From Malurus cyaneus samueli (lineage: Eukaryota; Chordata; Aves; Passeriformes; Maluridae), in assembly GCA_009741485.1 (NCBI GenBank), contig CM019218.1, forward strand, positions 53,536,517 to 53,600,516: a DNA stretch of 64,000 nt, read 5' to 3'. The notes beneath the pieces are model-generated. The model did no database searches and was not told the origin of the DNA. It saw nothing but the letters and a program-made list of their open reading frames with translations. The position numbers and the translations under genes are program-made. Shown in pieces: positions 52,900 through 63,396 of this stretch (positions are counted from its first letter, which is position 1; every line of letters begins with the position of its first letter).

Positions 52900-53780
52900 T
52901 TCTTCTGTATAGGGGTGGCTTCCACCAGCACAGGTTGTTGCTGTGGTTCAGCTGCAGTCTGAGTGGTCACGGTGCCTGCTGCTCTGCTTTCCTCCTCCTC
53001 CTCCCCTCAGGGTGCTGTCCAGTGAAAAGCAGTGTCTGGTAAATGCCAACCAGGGCCCAGCACACAGCTGTAGAACTGCCACAGCATTCTCTGTCACTTT
53101 TACAAGGTCTTGTACTTGTTCAGGGGGGAACTTCCAAACCACCGGAGGAGAGAATTTCATTCTTCTCCAAGTGGCCCATTTTCTCCCACATTCCATGCCA
53201 GTCATGACTGTTCCCCTTCAGGGTAGATGTCTGCATAATCTCCCTAGAAATCTCTTTCTTGACTCCAAACATGATGTGGACCATGCTGAGGAGACCTGGC
53301 AGACTGAGCAACAAGAACATGATTTCCTTCACATCCAAAGGGAATTTAAAACTTCAAAAACCGTTGTAACAGGCCTTGAGGACGAGAAGTGAGTGAAAGA
53401 CTGAGGAAAATCATCCTCCTCTGTTTCTCTCACAGATTGGTTATGATTGCTGATAGACTCAACAGTAGTGCCTAAGGTGAAGGTTGAAGAGCAACATGGA
53501 AGACACATCCCAAATGACCCTCATTGCCCTGCATGTCATAAACTGGTATCCCACAGCACATCGACAGAGCAATCCTGAACCTTCTCCCTGCTCTGAGAAG
53601 GAGCACAGTGATGGGAACATACAGAAATACAGGGTTATGTATCCCCATGAGCAGACCAAGCAACATTGTGACCAGTGACTCTGTACCTGATACAGAAAAT
53701 GTTTAGATCAAATTTGTTTCCAGCCCACTCTGTGCAGATCTGTTATCTCAACCATTTGAGCCCTGCCTTGGATGCCAAAA
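52900..53780 (-). mobile_element. Possible degraded ERV internal sequence
   Basis: AT-richer than its surroundings and placed between two LTR-like copies of the same orientation. Minus-strand reading frames such as 53120-53338 begin with a hydrophobic stretch, but they are short and broken. No conserved retroviral motif was recognised. Any protein would be nonfunctional. Confidence 0.3.
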
Positions 53781-53787
53781 AGAGCTG

Positions 53788-54200
53788 TTGTGGTTTAGGA
53801 ATGGTATTCCCCAGTTTAGTGTTGCCACTAAAACTTATTTCCTTCCTTCCTTCCTTCCTTCCTTCCTTCCTTCCTTCCTTCCTTCCTTCCTTCCTTCCTT
53901 CCTTCCTTCCTTCCTTCCTCTTCCTTCCTCCTTCCTTCCTTCCTTCCTTCCTTCCTTCCTTCCTTCCTTCCTTCCTTCCCTTCCTTCCTTCCTTCCTTCC
54001 TTCCCTTCCTTCCCTTCCTTCCCTTCCCTGTGGTGGAATGGAGAGGCAAATTGGAGGCACAAAAAGTAAAAACCACAGGTGGGTATAGGAACAATTTACT
54101 GGAAACAGCAATGAGATAAGAAAAAATAACAGCAACAAAATTAATAACAAAAGTGAACAAAAGAGAGAGTGAATCAGATGCAAAATGCTCACTGCAGTGC
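53788..54200 (-). mobile_element. ERV LTR fragment B in 3' UTR
   Basis: The + strand starts TGTTGTGGTTTAGGAATGGT and contains CAATTTACTGGAAACAGCAA and AATAACAAAAGTGAAC, homologous to copy A. It is interrupted after about 50 bp by the CTTCC/TTCC expansion at 53838-54028. Same orientation as A, so the two may be remnants of one provirus or two independent insertions. Confidence 0.65.
53838..54028 (+). repeat. (TTCC)n/(CTTCCC)n microsatellite, 190 bp
   Basis: Pure pyrimidine run of TTCC units changing to TTCCC near the 3' end. It arose inside an LTR copy. Polypurine/polypyrimidine tracts of this length can form triplexes and are prone to assembly error. Confidence 0.98.
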
Positions 54201-54375
54201 ACACTACCCTGACTGGAAGAGATCCCTTCTCCCTGGAAGAGACTCCCTTCCCACTGTCCCAGCAATGAGGTGAGGTGGTGTAGAACCTCTGAGTTCTGGC
54301 CATATCCCCTCCTGTACTTCAGAAATTATCTCTTTCCTGGCTGGAACCAGGACAGGGTGGCTGTGATCCCAAGCT

Positions 54376-54400
54376 CTGTGTGTTTGTGTGTGTTTGTGTG

Positions 54401-54435
<35 letters not shown>

Positions 54436-54436
54436 A
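54376..54436 (+). repeat. (TG)n microsatellite
   Basis: TGTGTTTGTGTGTGTTTGTG merging into about 14 uninterrupted TG units. Confidence 0.95.
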
Positions 54437-56620
54437 GTGCCTGTGTGGGTTGATGTTTCTCATGCAGAAGAGCATTTTTTCTGGGTGTTGATCTGGTTTA
54501 GCTACCTCACGGTGCAAGCTGGGTGCTGTCGTCACTGGGTTTTGTTTTGGGGATGGGCCAGGGACTTCATGCTGTAAGATTTTTTTCCTCTTAATTATTG
54601 TTTTTTTTTTCCTCTTAATTATTGTTATTGTTACGGTTTTGACACTTGAATTCATCCTGGGGACAGGTGGCCTCCCTCCCACCTTGCTGCATGTCTGAGC
54701 CACCCCTGGGATGCCCTCCCTGCCTTCTCCCTGCAGGGCAGCAGGGCTGCCTGCCCTGCACTGCCAGTTCCCACCCGTGCAGTGGGATCCCCCAGCGCGT
54801 TCCCAACACTGAGATTTTGCTCCCATTGCCAGTGGGATTCCTGGTCTGAGGCTCTGTGGTGTTGCCATTGGTTTTTGGGCTGATTGGCAGCCTGGACGTG
54901 GTTCCCGTCTTAGAAGGATGGAAAAGGAGCTCTGAAAGGCTCAGCTCAGCCCGTGTTTCTTCCTCTGCTCTCACAGATATTCTCTGTGGATGCAATGAAG
55001 TTGTTGAGTGGGAAATGTCTGTAAAGCACATTGCTGGAATGGGCTGGTTCCAGCCACCCATTTTTTACCCAGAGCCTGCTGCAGCTGCAGGGCAGCAGGG
55101 AGCTGGTACTGTAAAAACCTCTGCCCAAGCTGGCCATGGTCTGTGAGAAGCTGATTCTGGTGTGTGGTATTTGAGCTTTCTCTCCCCCAAAACCCGTAGT
55201 TGTGTCTAAATTCAGTGCCAGGTGCTGACCATGAACAAGGGTAGCCCTGGAGCCCCCAGCTCACCCCTGCCTGGGGCTGGGGTCTGCCCTGGCGCAGCGA
55301 GGTGGGGATATGAGCCACGCTGTCAATTTGGGGGTGCAGGTCCTCCCAAACGCTAAAGCACAAGGTCCCCACGTGCAGGGGGCTCTAGGAGGGGTTACGC
55401 CTTGGAGTTCAGAGTGGCACCGAGGGCTGGCACAGGAGGAGAAGGTGAGCTGGCATGAGGGCTGTGCCTGCCCTGGGGGAGCTGCTCCATCCATCCCTTT
55501 GCCCTGTGCTGGCTGCTCCCTGGAGCTCAGGGGCCCTGCTGCACCACTGAAGTCCCCTCTGGTGGTCTCAGAGTCCCCCAGGGCAGGGACAGTTTGGAGC
55601 TGCCTTTGTTCCCCACACCTCATTGTTCTTTGCCCTTGGGCACCTTGCTTTGTGCCAAGGGTGTGATCATGCCTGCAGTCCTTCTCAAATGCTGGGTTTG
55701 GATTTCCCCCATGGTCTCCTCACCCCCAGCCCACCGGGGCCAGCTCCAGGCTCTGCAGAGGGCTGCCCCAGAGCTGAGCTTTGCACAACGGGGGTGGAGA
55801 AGAGTCCTGAAAGCACTGGATCCCCAAAGCACTGTGAGCCCCCTGAGCGGTGTCCCCTCCCTGCCACCTGCAGCTCCCACGCCCAGGATGGGCTGGCCAG
55901 CTGCAAGGAACGGGAGCTCCGGGGTCCCATCCCGTCCCCACAGTTGCTTTGTTCCTCCCCACCAGCTCTGAGCACAGCTGCTTTGGGGGCTCACACGTTG
56001 CCTCCTCTCCTGCCTTGGTGCTGCAAACCCAGTGCCTGCTCCCCAGGGTGCTGCTCCAGTGCCCCACGGCGCTGCTCTCCCTGCCCTGCGCTGAACGGAG
56101 CCCAGGTACGGTCTCTGCGAAGCACAGGGCTCCATCTTGCCTTCCAGCAGGCTCCCTGCAGCTGCAGTGTGCCCTTCTGAGCCCCCCTCACCTTTCTGGG
56201 AAGGGCGAGGACCCCCAGCCCCTGCTGCAGGTGCTGCATGGTGCTCCAGCTGTGACTGGGACAGAGGCCAGCACCGAGCCAGCTCCCAGGAAAGCACAGC
56301 CCTGCACCTTCCTCCTGCTCCAGGGCTGTCCCCTCATCCATCACACTCTGCCCTGGTTCCTGCCGGCTGTTCTGCCTGGTCTGGGACCCCAGGTCCGGCC
56401 CCACAGCGAGCTGGGGCAGCTGCAGCACTGTGTCACCCGCTCCGTCCCTCCTGGCCGCACAAGGAGCACAATAGCCGATGCCTTTTCACGCTCGGAGCTT
56501 TTTCCAGCTTTCAGCTGCTGCGGAGGCCGGTGTTGCCTGCGGGGTTTGTGCAGCCCAACCCCGGTCTGGGTTTGTCAGAGCACGAGGTGTGTGCGTGTGT
56601 TTTATACCTCGGTGTGTTCC

Positions 56621-56628
56621 TGTAAATA
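56621..56628 (+). promoter_or_regulatory. Pumilio-type element near the KIF21B mRNA 3' end
   Basis: TGTAAATA matches the Pumilio recognition sequence TGTANATA and lies about 75 nt before the poly(A) signal. Pumilio proteins repress or localise neuronal mRNAs. Functional use is inferred. Confidence 0.45.
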
Positions 56629-56702
56629 GTGTAAGTTATTGTGGTCTCCTGCTGTACGTTTTTCAATGGCCGTGTTTGTTTCTTGCCCTTTTTGTCTTTG
56701 CA

Positions 56703-56708
56703 AATAAA
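56703..56708 (+). terminator. KIF21B: Poly(A) signal, probable KIF21B 3' end
   Basis: AATAAA in TTTGCAAATAAAAATGTTATTGAC, preceded by an AT/GT-rich stretch unlike the GC-rich upstream sequence. Cleavage is expected about 15-25 nt later. A CR1 begins immediately downstream. Confidence 0.75.
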
Positions 56709-56724
56709 AATGTTATTGACATGA

Positions 56725-56945
56725 AGGAATGGAGCAGAGAGGGGGCTTTGAGGAGGGGAAGAGCTCAGCCAGGAATCCCTTCCTGTTCCTATGTGGCTGG
56801 GAGAGAGATGGGATGGGGGGACTGTGGCTGCAGCCCTTCAGGGCTGGAGTGGAAATTGTTCCTTCCCATGACAGGGGATTGACTTGGTGGCCCTTAAATG
56901 TCCCTTCCACCCCAAACCATTCTGTGATTCCACAATCCTGTGGGT
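56725..56945 (+). mobile_element. CR1 LINE fragment (first of two)
   Basis: Ends with CCTTCCACCCCAAACCATTC and TGTGATTCCAC, a CR1 3' terminus, directly followed by another CR1 tail. Confidence 0.75.
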
Positions 56946-57218
56946 TGGGAGAAGATTGGATAAGAGGCAACAGTCTCAAGTTGTAGCAGGGGAGATTCAA
57001 GTTGGATATTGGGGGAAATTTCTACACCTAAGGGGTGGTCAGGCCCTGGCACAGCTGCCGAGGGCAGTGGTGGAGTCACCATCCCTGGAAGTGGTCAGAA
57101 GATGTGTGGATGTGGCACCTGGGGACGTTTCATGGTGAACACCGCAGTGCTGGGGAAATGGTTGGACTCGATCATCTCAGAGGGATTTTCCAAACGAACA
57201 ATTCCATGGTTCTGAGGT
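56946..57218 (+). mobile_element. CR1 LINE fragment (second, head-to-tail)
   Basis: Contains TTGGATAAGAGGCAACAGTC, CTCAAGTTGTAGCAGGGGAG, ACCATCCCTGGAAGTGGTCA and the end TTCCAAACGAACAATTCCAT. Located just beyond the KIF21B poly(A) site. Confidence 0.9.
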
Positions 57219-57254
57219 GACCCGGACCCCCACAGGCACCAGGTCCTCAGGCAG

Positions 57255-57645
57255 AGGAGGGGAAGGGACCCTTGGGGACAGGCCGGGAGGACTCGGAGGG
57301 GACAGCAGGGCGTGGGCTCGGAGGGGAGGGGACCCTTAGGGACAGGGCTCGGGGTGGGCTCGGAGGGGAGGGGACCCTTAGGGACAGGGCTCGGGGTGGG
57401 CTCGGAGGGGAGGCCCTAGGGACAGGGCTCGGGGTGGCTCAGGGACGGGACAGGGCTGGCGGAGGTGGGCTAGGGGACCCTTGGACAGGGCTCGGGGTGG
57501 GCCGGAGGGGAGGGGACCCTTAGGGACAGGGCGGTGGCTCGGAGGGAGGGACCTTAGGACAGGGCTGGGTGGCTCGGAGGGGAGGGACCTTAGGGACAGG
57601 GCTCGGGGTGGGCTCGGAGGGGAGGGGACACTTGGGGACACGGCG
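57255..57645 (+). repeat. 42-bp G-rich minisatellite
   Basis: About nine units of GGGACCCTTAGGGACAGGGC plus TCGGGGTGGGCTCGGAGGGG, with many one-base indels. CpG-containing and with G runs suited to quadruplex formation. Confidence 0.95.
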
Positions 57646-57719
57646 GCTGAGGGGTGCAGTGGCGCGGGTGGCCGGCAGGGGCAGCGCTGGCTGCGGGACC
57701 GCGGCGCGCGAGCCGGCCG

Positions 57720-58490
57720 GGGAGGTCCTGTCAGGGTGGGGGAGATGCTGGGGGAGCACAGGGTCCTGTCAGGGGTGGGAGATGCTGGGGAGCCAGGTCC
57801 TGTCAGGGGGGGAGATGCTGGGAGCACAGGGTCTGTCAGGGTGGGGAGATGTGGGGGGATGTGTGGTCCTGTCAGGGGGGGGGGATCCTGGGGGCACAGG
57901 GTCTGTCAGGGGGGAGATGTGGGGGGATGTGTGTCCCTGTCAGGTGGGGATGCTGGAGCACGGGCCTGTCGGGGGTGGAGGGAGATCCTGGGGGCACAGC
58001 CTGTCAGGGTGGGGGAGATGCTGGGGGGGCACAGGTCCTGTCAGTGGGGGAGATCTGGGGGAGGTCCTTCAGGGGTGGGGGATGGGGGGCACAGGGTCCT
58101 GTCAGGGGTGGGGAGATGCTGGGGGGCGCATGGTCCTGTTCAGGGGTGGGTGAGGAGATGGGGGGCAGGTCCGAGGGGGGGTCTGGAGCACAGGGTTCGG
58201 GTGGAGATGCTGGGGGCACAGGGTCCTGTCAGGGTGGGGAGTTCCTGGGGGCACAGGTCTGTCAGGGTGGGGAGATGCTGGGGGCACAGGTCCTGTCAGG
58301 GGGGGAGATGCTGGGGGGAGGTCTGTCAGGGGTGGGAGATGCTGGGGGCACGGTCCGCAGAGGGGGAGATGCTGGGGGGACAGGGTCCTGTCAGGGTGGG
58401 GAGATGCTGGGGGCGCAGGGTCTTGTCAGGTGGGGGAGTGCTGGGGAGGTGTCTCAGGTGGGGGCTGGGAGCGCAGGGTCCTGTCGGGTG
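57720..58490 (+). repeat. About 40-bp G-rich minisatellite
   Basis: About 18 units of GGTCCTGTCAGGGTGGGGAG plus ATGCTGGGGGCACAG, with frequent length changes in G and C runs. Some of these differences look like sequencing error (GGTCTGTC for GGTCCTGTC). Confidence 0.95.
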
Positions 58491-58614
58491 AAAGGCAGTG
58501 AGGCGGGGTCATCGAGGTCCTGCGGATGGGGATGCGGGAGTGTGGCAGGGGGCCGGGAGAGGCGCTGGCCTACCCGGGTTTCAGGGCGCACGGACATCAG
58601 GAGCGTGACACGGT

Positions 58615-58638
58615 GCCGGTCACCCCGAGGTGACCGGC
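58615..58638 (+). repeat. Perfect 10-bp inverted repeat (hairpin)
   Basis: GCCGGTCACC, spacer CCGA, GGTGACCGGC. It lies in unique sequence between the G-rich and C-rich arrays. It could be a hairpin or a palindromic factor-binding site; no function is claimed. Confidence 0.9.
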
Positions 58639-58847
58639 GCTGGACACAGCTTTTGCCCCCAAAGTCACCGGGCAGTCAAGCTCCTCCGGGGATGGGGGGG
58701 AGGGAGGGGACAGCGACCCGTGCCTGCAACCCCCCCCCCGGGCCGGGCTCAGCCCCTGCAGCCTCCACTTCGTCCTTCCAGCCGGCCGGCACTGGTTGAA
58801 CTGCTCAGACAGAGCAGCTGAGCGGGGGAGCGGGCAGGCTGGGGGCT

Positions 58848-59455
58848 GTGCCCACCCTGACCCCGAGGCTGTGTCCACCCTGACCCCGGGGCTGTGTCCA
58901 CCCTGACCCCGGGGCTGTGCCCACCCTGACCCCGGGCTGTGCCCACCCTGACCCCGGGGCTGTGCCCACCCTTATCCCCGGGGCTGTGCCCACCCTGACC
59001 CCGGGGCTGTGTCCACCCTTATCCCCGGGGCTGTGCCCACCCTTATCCCCGGGGCTGTGCCACCCTGACCCCGGGCTGTGTCCACCCTGACCCCGGGCTG
59101 TGCCACCCTTATCCCCGGGGCTGTGCCCACCCTGACCCCGGGCTGTGCTCACCCTGATCCCGGGGCTGTGCCCACCCTTATCCCCGGGGCTGTGCCCACC
59201 CTACCCCGGGGCTGTGCCCACCCTGACCCCGGGCTGTGCCACCCTGACCCCGGGGCTGTGTCCACCCTTATCCCCGGGGCTGTGCTCACCCTGACCCCGA
59301 GGCTGTGCCCACCCCGACCCCGGGGCTGTGCCCACCCTTATCCCCGGGGCTGTGCTCACCCTGACCCCGGGGCTGTGCCCACCCTACCCGGGGCTGTGCC
59401 CACCCTTATCCCCGGGGCTGTGTCCACCCCGACCCCGGGGCTGTGCCCACCAGAC
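58848..59455 (+). repeat. 24-25-bp C-rich minisatellite
   Basis: About 25 units of GCTGTGCCCACCCTGACCCC plus GGG, alternating with CTTATCCCC variants. The complementary strand is G-rich, opposite to the arrays at 57.2-58.5 kb. Confidence 0.96.
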
Positions 59456-59477
59456 CCCTCGCTCCCTGCCCACACAT

Positions 59478-59478
<1 letters not shown>

Positions 59479-59511
<33 letters not shown>

Positions 59512-59521
59512 CCCCCCCCCC
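59479..59521 (+). repeat. Poly-C tract, 43 bases
   Basis: An uninterrupted C run except for one T at 59509. Its true length is probably uncertain in any assembly. Likely replication-slippage site and strong i-motif/quadruplex former. Confidence 0.97.
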
Positions 59522-62230
59522 GACGTCCCTCCGACCCCGAGAGCGTGCGGCTGCAGCCTGGGTTTCAAACACCCCTGCAGCAATGCCAGGCCAGCTCTGT
59601 GGTGTCTCTGGGGGCTGGCAGTGCCCCGAGATATCCCAGCCCCCAGCACTGTGCCCTGCGTCACTCTCAGCCTGTGACACGGCTGTCACCTTGGTGTGAG
59701 CCTCCAGCGGCCACCACGGCAGTGCCAGGGTAAAGGCAGCCTTGGGCTACCAACTACCAACATGGGGGTGTCACAGGCCCCGTTGCCCCTGGCAGGGCAG
59801 GGGACATCACAGCATCCCCCTCCCAGCTGGTGTCTCAGCCATCCATGGCACCATGGACACTTTTCCTTGCCAGTCATCATGTCACTGTCAGATCACCGTC
59901 ATGTCACCATCATGTCACCGTCATGTCACCACACTCACGGCTGCAGTGAGATGCCGAGCCTGGGCTGGCAGCACCCTGTGCTCTGCACCCCACAGGCCTA
60001 AAGCTGCACTGGGAGCTTGGACAAGCAGCAAGGGGACAGCAGGGACACCCCTGGGAGCTCCCAGCTCTGTGATGAGCTGCTGGCAGCCCTCTGCCACCCA
60101 TCTCAGGCTCGAGGAGGAGTTGCTCTCAGCCCACCTGTGGGCAGAGGATGGTCCCACAGGCACCATTCTGCACCCTGCTGTGCCCTGTGGCTCTGGGCAG
60201 GCTGTGGGGGCACCTCAGGAGAGGTTTATGCCCTCCCGAGCTCCCAGCACAGTGCTTCAGCATCTCCAGGGAGGGCTGATGTCCCATTACAGGGCCCAGG
60301 CTGTGGCACATCAGTGGACCAAGGGACAGGAGGAGCATTCCTGCGGCAGGAAAGCTGGAGGGAACCTGCAGGGGCTCGGGGAGGATGCTCAGATCCACTG
60401 GGCTCCTGATTCCCAAACCCAGGGGGAAGGAAGGGGCAGGCTGAGTCCCAGCAGGACCTGGGGGGTTCCTGTTATGCCAGAGCCTGGGGGCATCGCCCAC
60501 CAAGACCCCCTCTCCCCCTGGGGGCATGGCTTGGGTGCATGGGCTGACTGTGGTGCTTCCCTGGGAGCTGCTGTCACTGTCAGGGCCGGGGGACCTGGGG
60601 AAGGGGGTGCTCGGGGTGGTCTGTGCCACACAGCCCTGCCAGGCAGCCACCAGCGTCCCCGGGATGGGAAGAGCCGTGGGTGGGCTCTGCATGGCTCGGG
60701 CAGGAGCCTCCCAAATGCCATGCGGCCACCCTGTCACCCCTTGGCTGGTGGCCCAGGGCAGGGCACGGTGCTGGCACGTCCCACCCTGCTCCAGGGACAC
60801 CTGCCTTGTGGGGTGGGTGGAAAAAACCTTCCCCAGGGGCAGAGTTCCAACCACAGGCACTGGCAGCCAGGTGCCCGGGCACGGGGCAGCCCCGGGCTCA
60901 ATCCCTGCCCGGATGCACCTTCAGGCTCTGTGTGTGCCCAGCACCCCTGCCTTCCCGGGGGCCCTGGGGCAGGGATGGCCGGGGATGGCACGGGGATGTC
61001 CCTGTGGGATGCTGTGTCCAGGAAACACAAGGGCCTGGCAGCGCCCGGCACTCGTGACTGCGCTGCGCAGGAATGAAGCCGGGGCAGGTGAGCGGCGCCC
61101 GTGACCCGGTGCCTCCTGGCTGGCACGCTGGCCCTGCCTGCCGGGCTGGGGATGTCACCAGGGGGACGGGACAGGAGCCACGCTGCCCTCGCTGCTCCCC
61201 GTGCCAAGGTGGGCTGTCGGTGTTTGCAGCAGTCTGTCACCGCTGTGGCACAGGAGAAGGTCTGCTGCCACCACGGGTCTGAAGGGACAAGGGACGAGGA
61301 CCCTGAAGTGACGAGAGGCAGCTGTGCAGTGCCAGGGTGTGCTCTGCTCCCAAATGCCTCAGCCTGAACGTGCCATGGATGTGGCTGGCTCGGCAAAGCT
61401 CCAGAACCGGGCAAGGAGGTGCCCTGGCTTTGGCTGGGACTGGCCTGGGGCTCCCAGGGCTAAGCCCAGCAGGAATGTACCTCACAGTGGTCCCAGGTAC
61501 CCCTCCCCAAGGGCCAGAGGGGCAGGAGCCACCAAATTTCCCCCAATGTATCCCACAGTCCTGCCTTGTCCCTTGGCAAATGCCCCCAGTGACAGTGCCA
61601 GTCTGCCTGTGCCAGGCACGTGTGACACGGCAGGGAAGGGGCTGTCACTGCTCTGCAGCTGTCCCAGAGCTCCCCCAGGCAAAAATCCACCCATTCTCAC
61701 AGCCAGACCAGCAATCCTCAGCAATTCTCAGCAATCCTCAGCAATCCTAGCCCGGTCTCTGCTCCACCCCCACAAACACCGCCTGTCCCCTCCTGAGTCC
61801 TGCTCCCACGTGTCCCCTGTTCCCAGCGTTTGTCCTGCTCGGTCACCGGGACCCCTTCCTGCTCTGGGAAAGCTGTGACTGTGCCAGTCCGAGCCTGTGC
61901 CCCAAGCACGGCCAGGGCACCCCACCCACACCCGCTGACCACCGGGGCCGGGCTGGGGCAGCGTTCCCGGCTCCTTTGCCACCCCAAACAGGGACCTACG
62001 GGCCCCAGAACCCGCTCCGACCCCACGGGTGTTTTTGGCTGCGGGAGCTGAGCGAACCTGCTGCTGCTGTGAGCAAACAAACACGAGCCTGGCAAACGGC
62101 AGCAAAGAAAACAACCCGCGAAGGCAGCGCGGGTGAAACTCTGGGCACCGGCGGGGCACGGGCTCTGACAATGATTAAACTGGCCAACCCAGATTTCCCG
62201 GCAAGGCAGAGCAGGGCTGGGACCCGGTGG
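59522..62230. other. Intergenic region upstream of ELF3
   Basis: Mostly unique GC-rich sequence. Small repeats only: ATGTCACCATC/GTC (59880-59930) and CAGCAATCCT (61711-61750). Long ORFs here lack any recognised motif and are attributed to high GC. It may hold ELF3 enhancers, but none can be identified by eye. Confidence 0.6.
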
Positions 62231-62238
62231 TTCGTATT

Positions 62239-62246
62239 ATGCAAAT
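62239..62246 (+). promoter_or_regulatory. Octamer element upstream of ELF3
   Basis: ATGCAAAT within TATTATGCAAATCACC, the consensus for POU-domain (OCT) factors, about 80 bp upstream of the TATA box. Confidence 0.55.
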
Positions 62247-62279
62247 CACCTGGATCTGGGAGCATGAACGTTTGGGGCT

Positions 62280-62289
62280 GGAATTCCCC
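62280..62289 (-). promoter_or_regulatory. ELF3: NF-kB site in the ELF3 promoter
   Basis: The minus strand reads GGGGAATTCC, a perfect match to the kB consensus GGGRNWYYCC, 32 bp upstream of the TATA box. Mammalian ELF3 (ESE-1) is induced by IL-1 and TNF through NF-kB in its proximal promoter (established knowledge), so the site is likely functional and conserved. Confidence 0.7.
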
Positions 62290-62320
62290 TCGGGCTGCCA
62301 GATTGTTACGCCGCCCAAGC

Positions 62321-62327
62321 TATAAAA
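62321..62327 (+). promoter_or_regulatory. ELF3: ELF3 TATA box
   Basis: TATAAAA in CCAAGCTATAAAAGCAGAG. Transcription is expected to start about 25-32 bp downstream (near 62350). Confidence 0.8.
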
Positions 62328-62349
62328 GCAGAGAGGCAGGCAGGGCTTG

Positions 62350-62468
62350 CCCATCGGCACCAGCCTCGCGGGGCCCATGAGCAGTGGCTAGCGGCCAGCA
62401 GGGCTCCGTCCATCTCCCCTGGCTCCTCTCTGGATTAGCTGCCGCTCCCGGAGCTGCCATCGCAGAAG
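62350..62468 (+). other. ELF3: ELF3 exon 1, non-coding (inferred)
   Basis: From the expected start site to a donor at 62469 (GCAGAAG|GTACCA). It contains a minimal upstream ORF at 62377-62391 (ATG AGC AGT GGC TAG). The donor is a moderate match and was not confirmed. The main ATG lies in the next exon. Confidence 0.5.
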
Positions 62469-63227
62469 GTACCAAAGCTTTTTTTTGCCGAGGCCCGCTG
62501 ACGTCCCCGAGCCCAGGACAGCCGCTCCGCTCTCCTCCCCGCGCACCTTCGCTCTGGCCGGGGATGCGCCTCGCTCTTTGCTCGCTCCACGTTCGCTGTC
62601 CCTTTGGGGGACAGCGGGACAGCAGCTCCCCCTCCAGCCCCCGGGGTTTGGAAAGAGAACGGCACCGTTTGGCTTTTGTGAGCGCCGGGCAAGGGCTTGG
62701 TCCCCTCCTGGCTGCTGTTTTTGGGATGCGCTCCTTGCGACTGGTTGAGAGGATTGGCGCTGTGGCACTGGACAGCGGGCAGCCGGAGTGGGCAGTGGCC
62801 GAGTGTCCGTGTCCCCCACGGAGGGGCTGTGCCACACTGTGCTCTGCCAGCCACCGTCTTGCTGTCCCCCCTCACTGGCTGCCAGCAGGGTGAGCCCAGG
62901 CTGCTGGGGACAGGGCTCTTGGCAAGCCCGGTGACTCCAGGTCCCCGGCTGGCCGCGGCTCAGCCTCCCTCTGTCGTGGCCCCTGAGGAGGCGGTGAGTC
63001 AGGCCCCAGCCCAGCCGGCAGGTGCTGGGTGGATATTTCTGCAGCAGTGACCTGAGAGGTGACGGCGGGCGGAGGGAGGGACAGCCCAACCTCGCCCAGC
63101 CTGACCCCGGGGTGCTCTCAGGAGTCAGTCCTGGCTACCAGGAATCAGTCCTGGCTAGCAGGAGTGCTGCGGGCTGGGATCCCCCTGCCTCCACGGGGCC
63201 GGGACTCACTGTCATCTCTCGGCACAG

Positions 63228-63396
63228 AGCTCCATGGCAGGATCTTGTGAGATCAGCAACATCTTCTCCAACTACATCAGCGCCATGTACCAGCCAGACG
63301 AGGTGCAGCCAGCCCTGGACGTGCTGGGACACCTTGGGGACGACAACAACCTGGGGCTCGGCCTCCCTGCCAGCCAGCCCCCAGCTCAGAGCACAG
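63228..63396 (+). CDS. ELF3: ELF3 first coding exon (exon 2)
   Basis: ELF3 (ESE-1) is an epithelial ETS-family transcription factor acting in the nucleus on epithelial differentiation and inflammatory genes. After acceptor TCTCGGCACAG and six non-coding bases, the ATG at 63234 opens MAGSCEISNIFSNYISAMYQ, closely matching the human N-terminus (MAATCEISNIFSNYFSAMY). The rest, up to PASQPPAQST, is more divergent, as expected for this region. The donor ACAG|GTAGGA leaves one base of an aspartate codon. The PNT and ETS domains lie beyond the window. Confidence 0.93.

Larger units (their letters stand above)
48929..56725 (+). other. KIF21B: KIF21B long 3' UTR (inferred)
   Basis: No coding exon follows exon 35b. 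The sequence stays repeat-poor to about 51.4 kb, then carries LTR-like inserts (51.4-54.6 kb), then GC-rich unique sequence that ends in an AT-rich stretch with AATAAA. A UTR of about 7.8 kb is long but plausible for a neuronal gene. I saw no earlier canonical AATAAA in this interval. RNA evidence is needed to rule out a separate transcript. Confidence 0.55.

Noticed and set aside
53120..53659. Minus-strand frames with hydrophobic starts as an intact viral envelope gene
   Set aside because: The frames are short and unconnected, with no recognised motif. At most this is decayed endogenous retrovirus sequence.
59742..61076. A 444-codon open frame upstream of ELF3
   Set aside because: GC-rich DNA with few stops. 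The peptide has no recognisable motif, overlaps open frames on the other strand, and shows no splice or start context of a gene.
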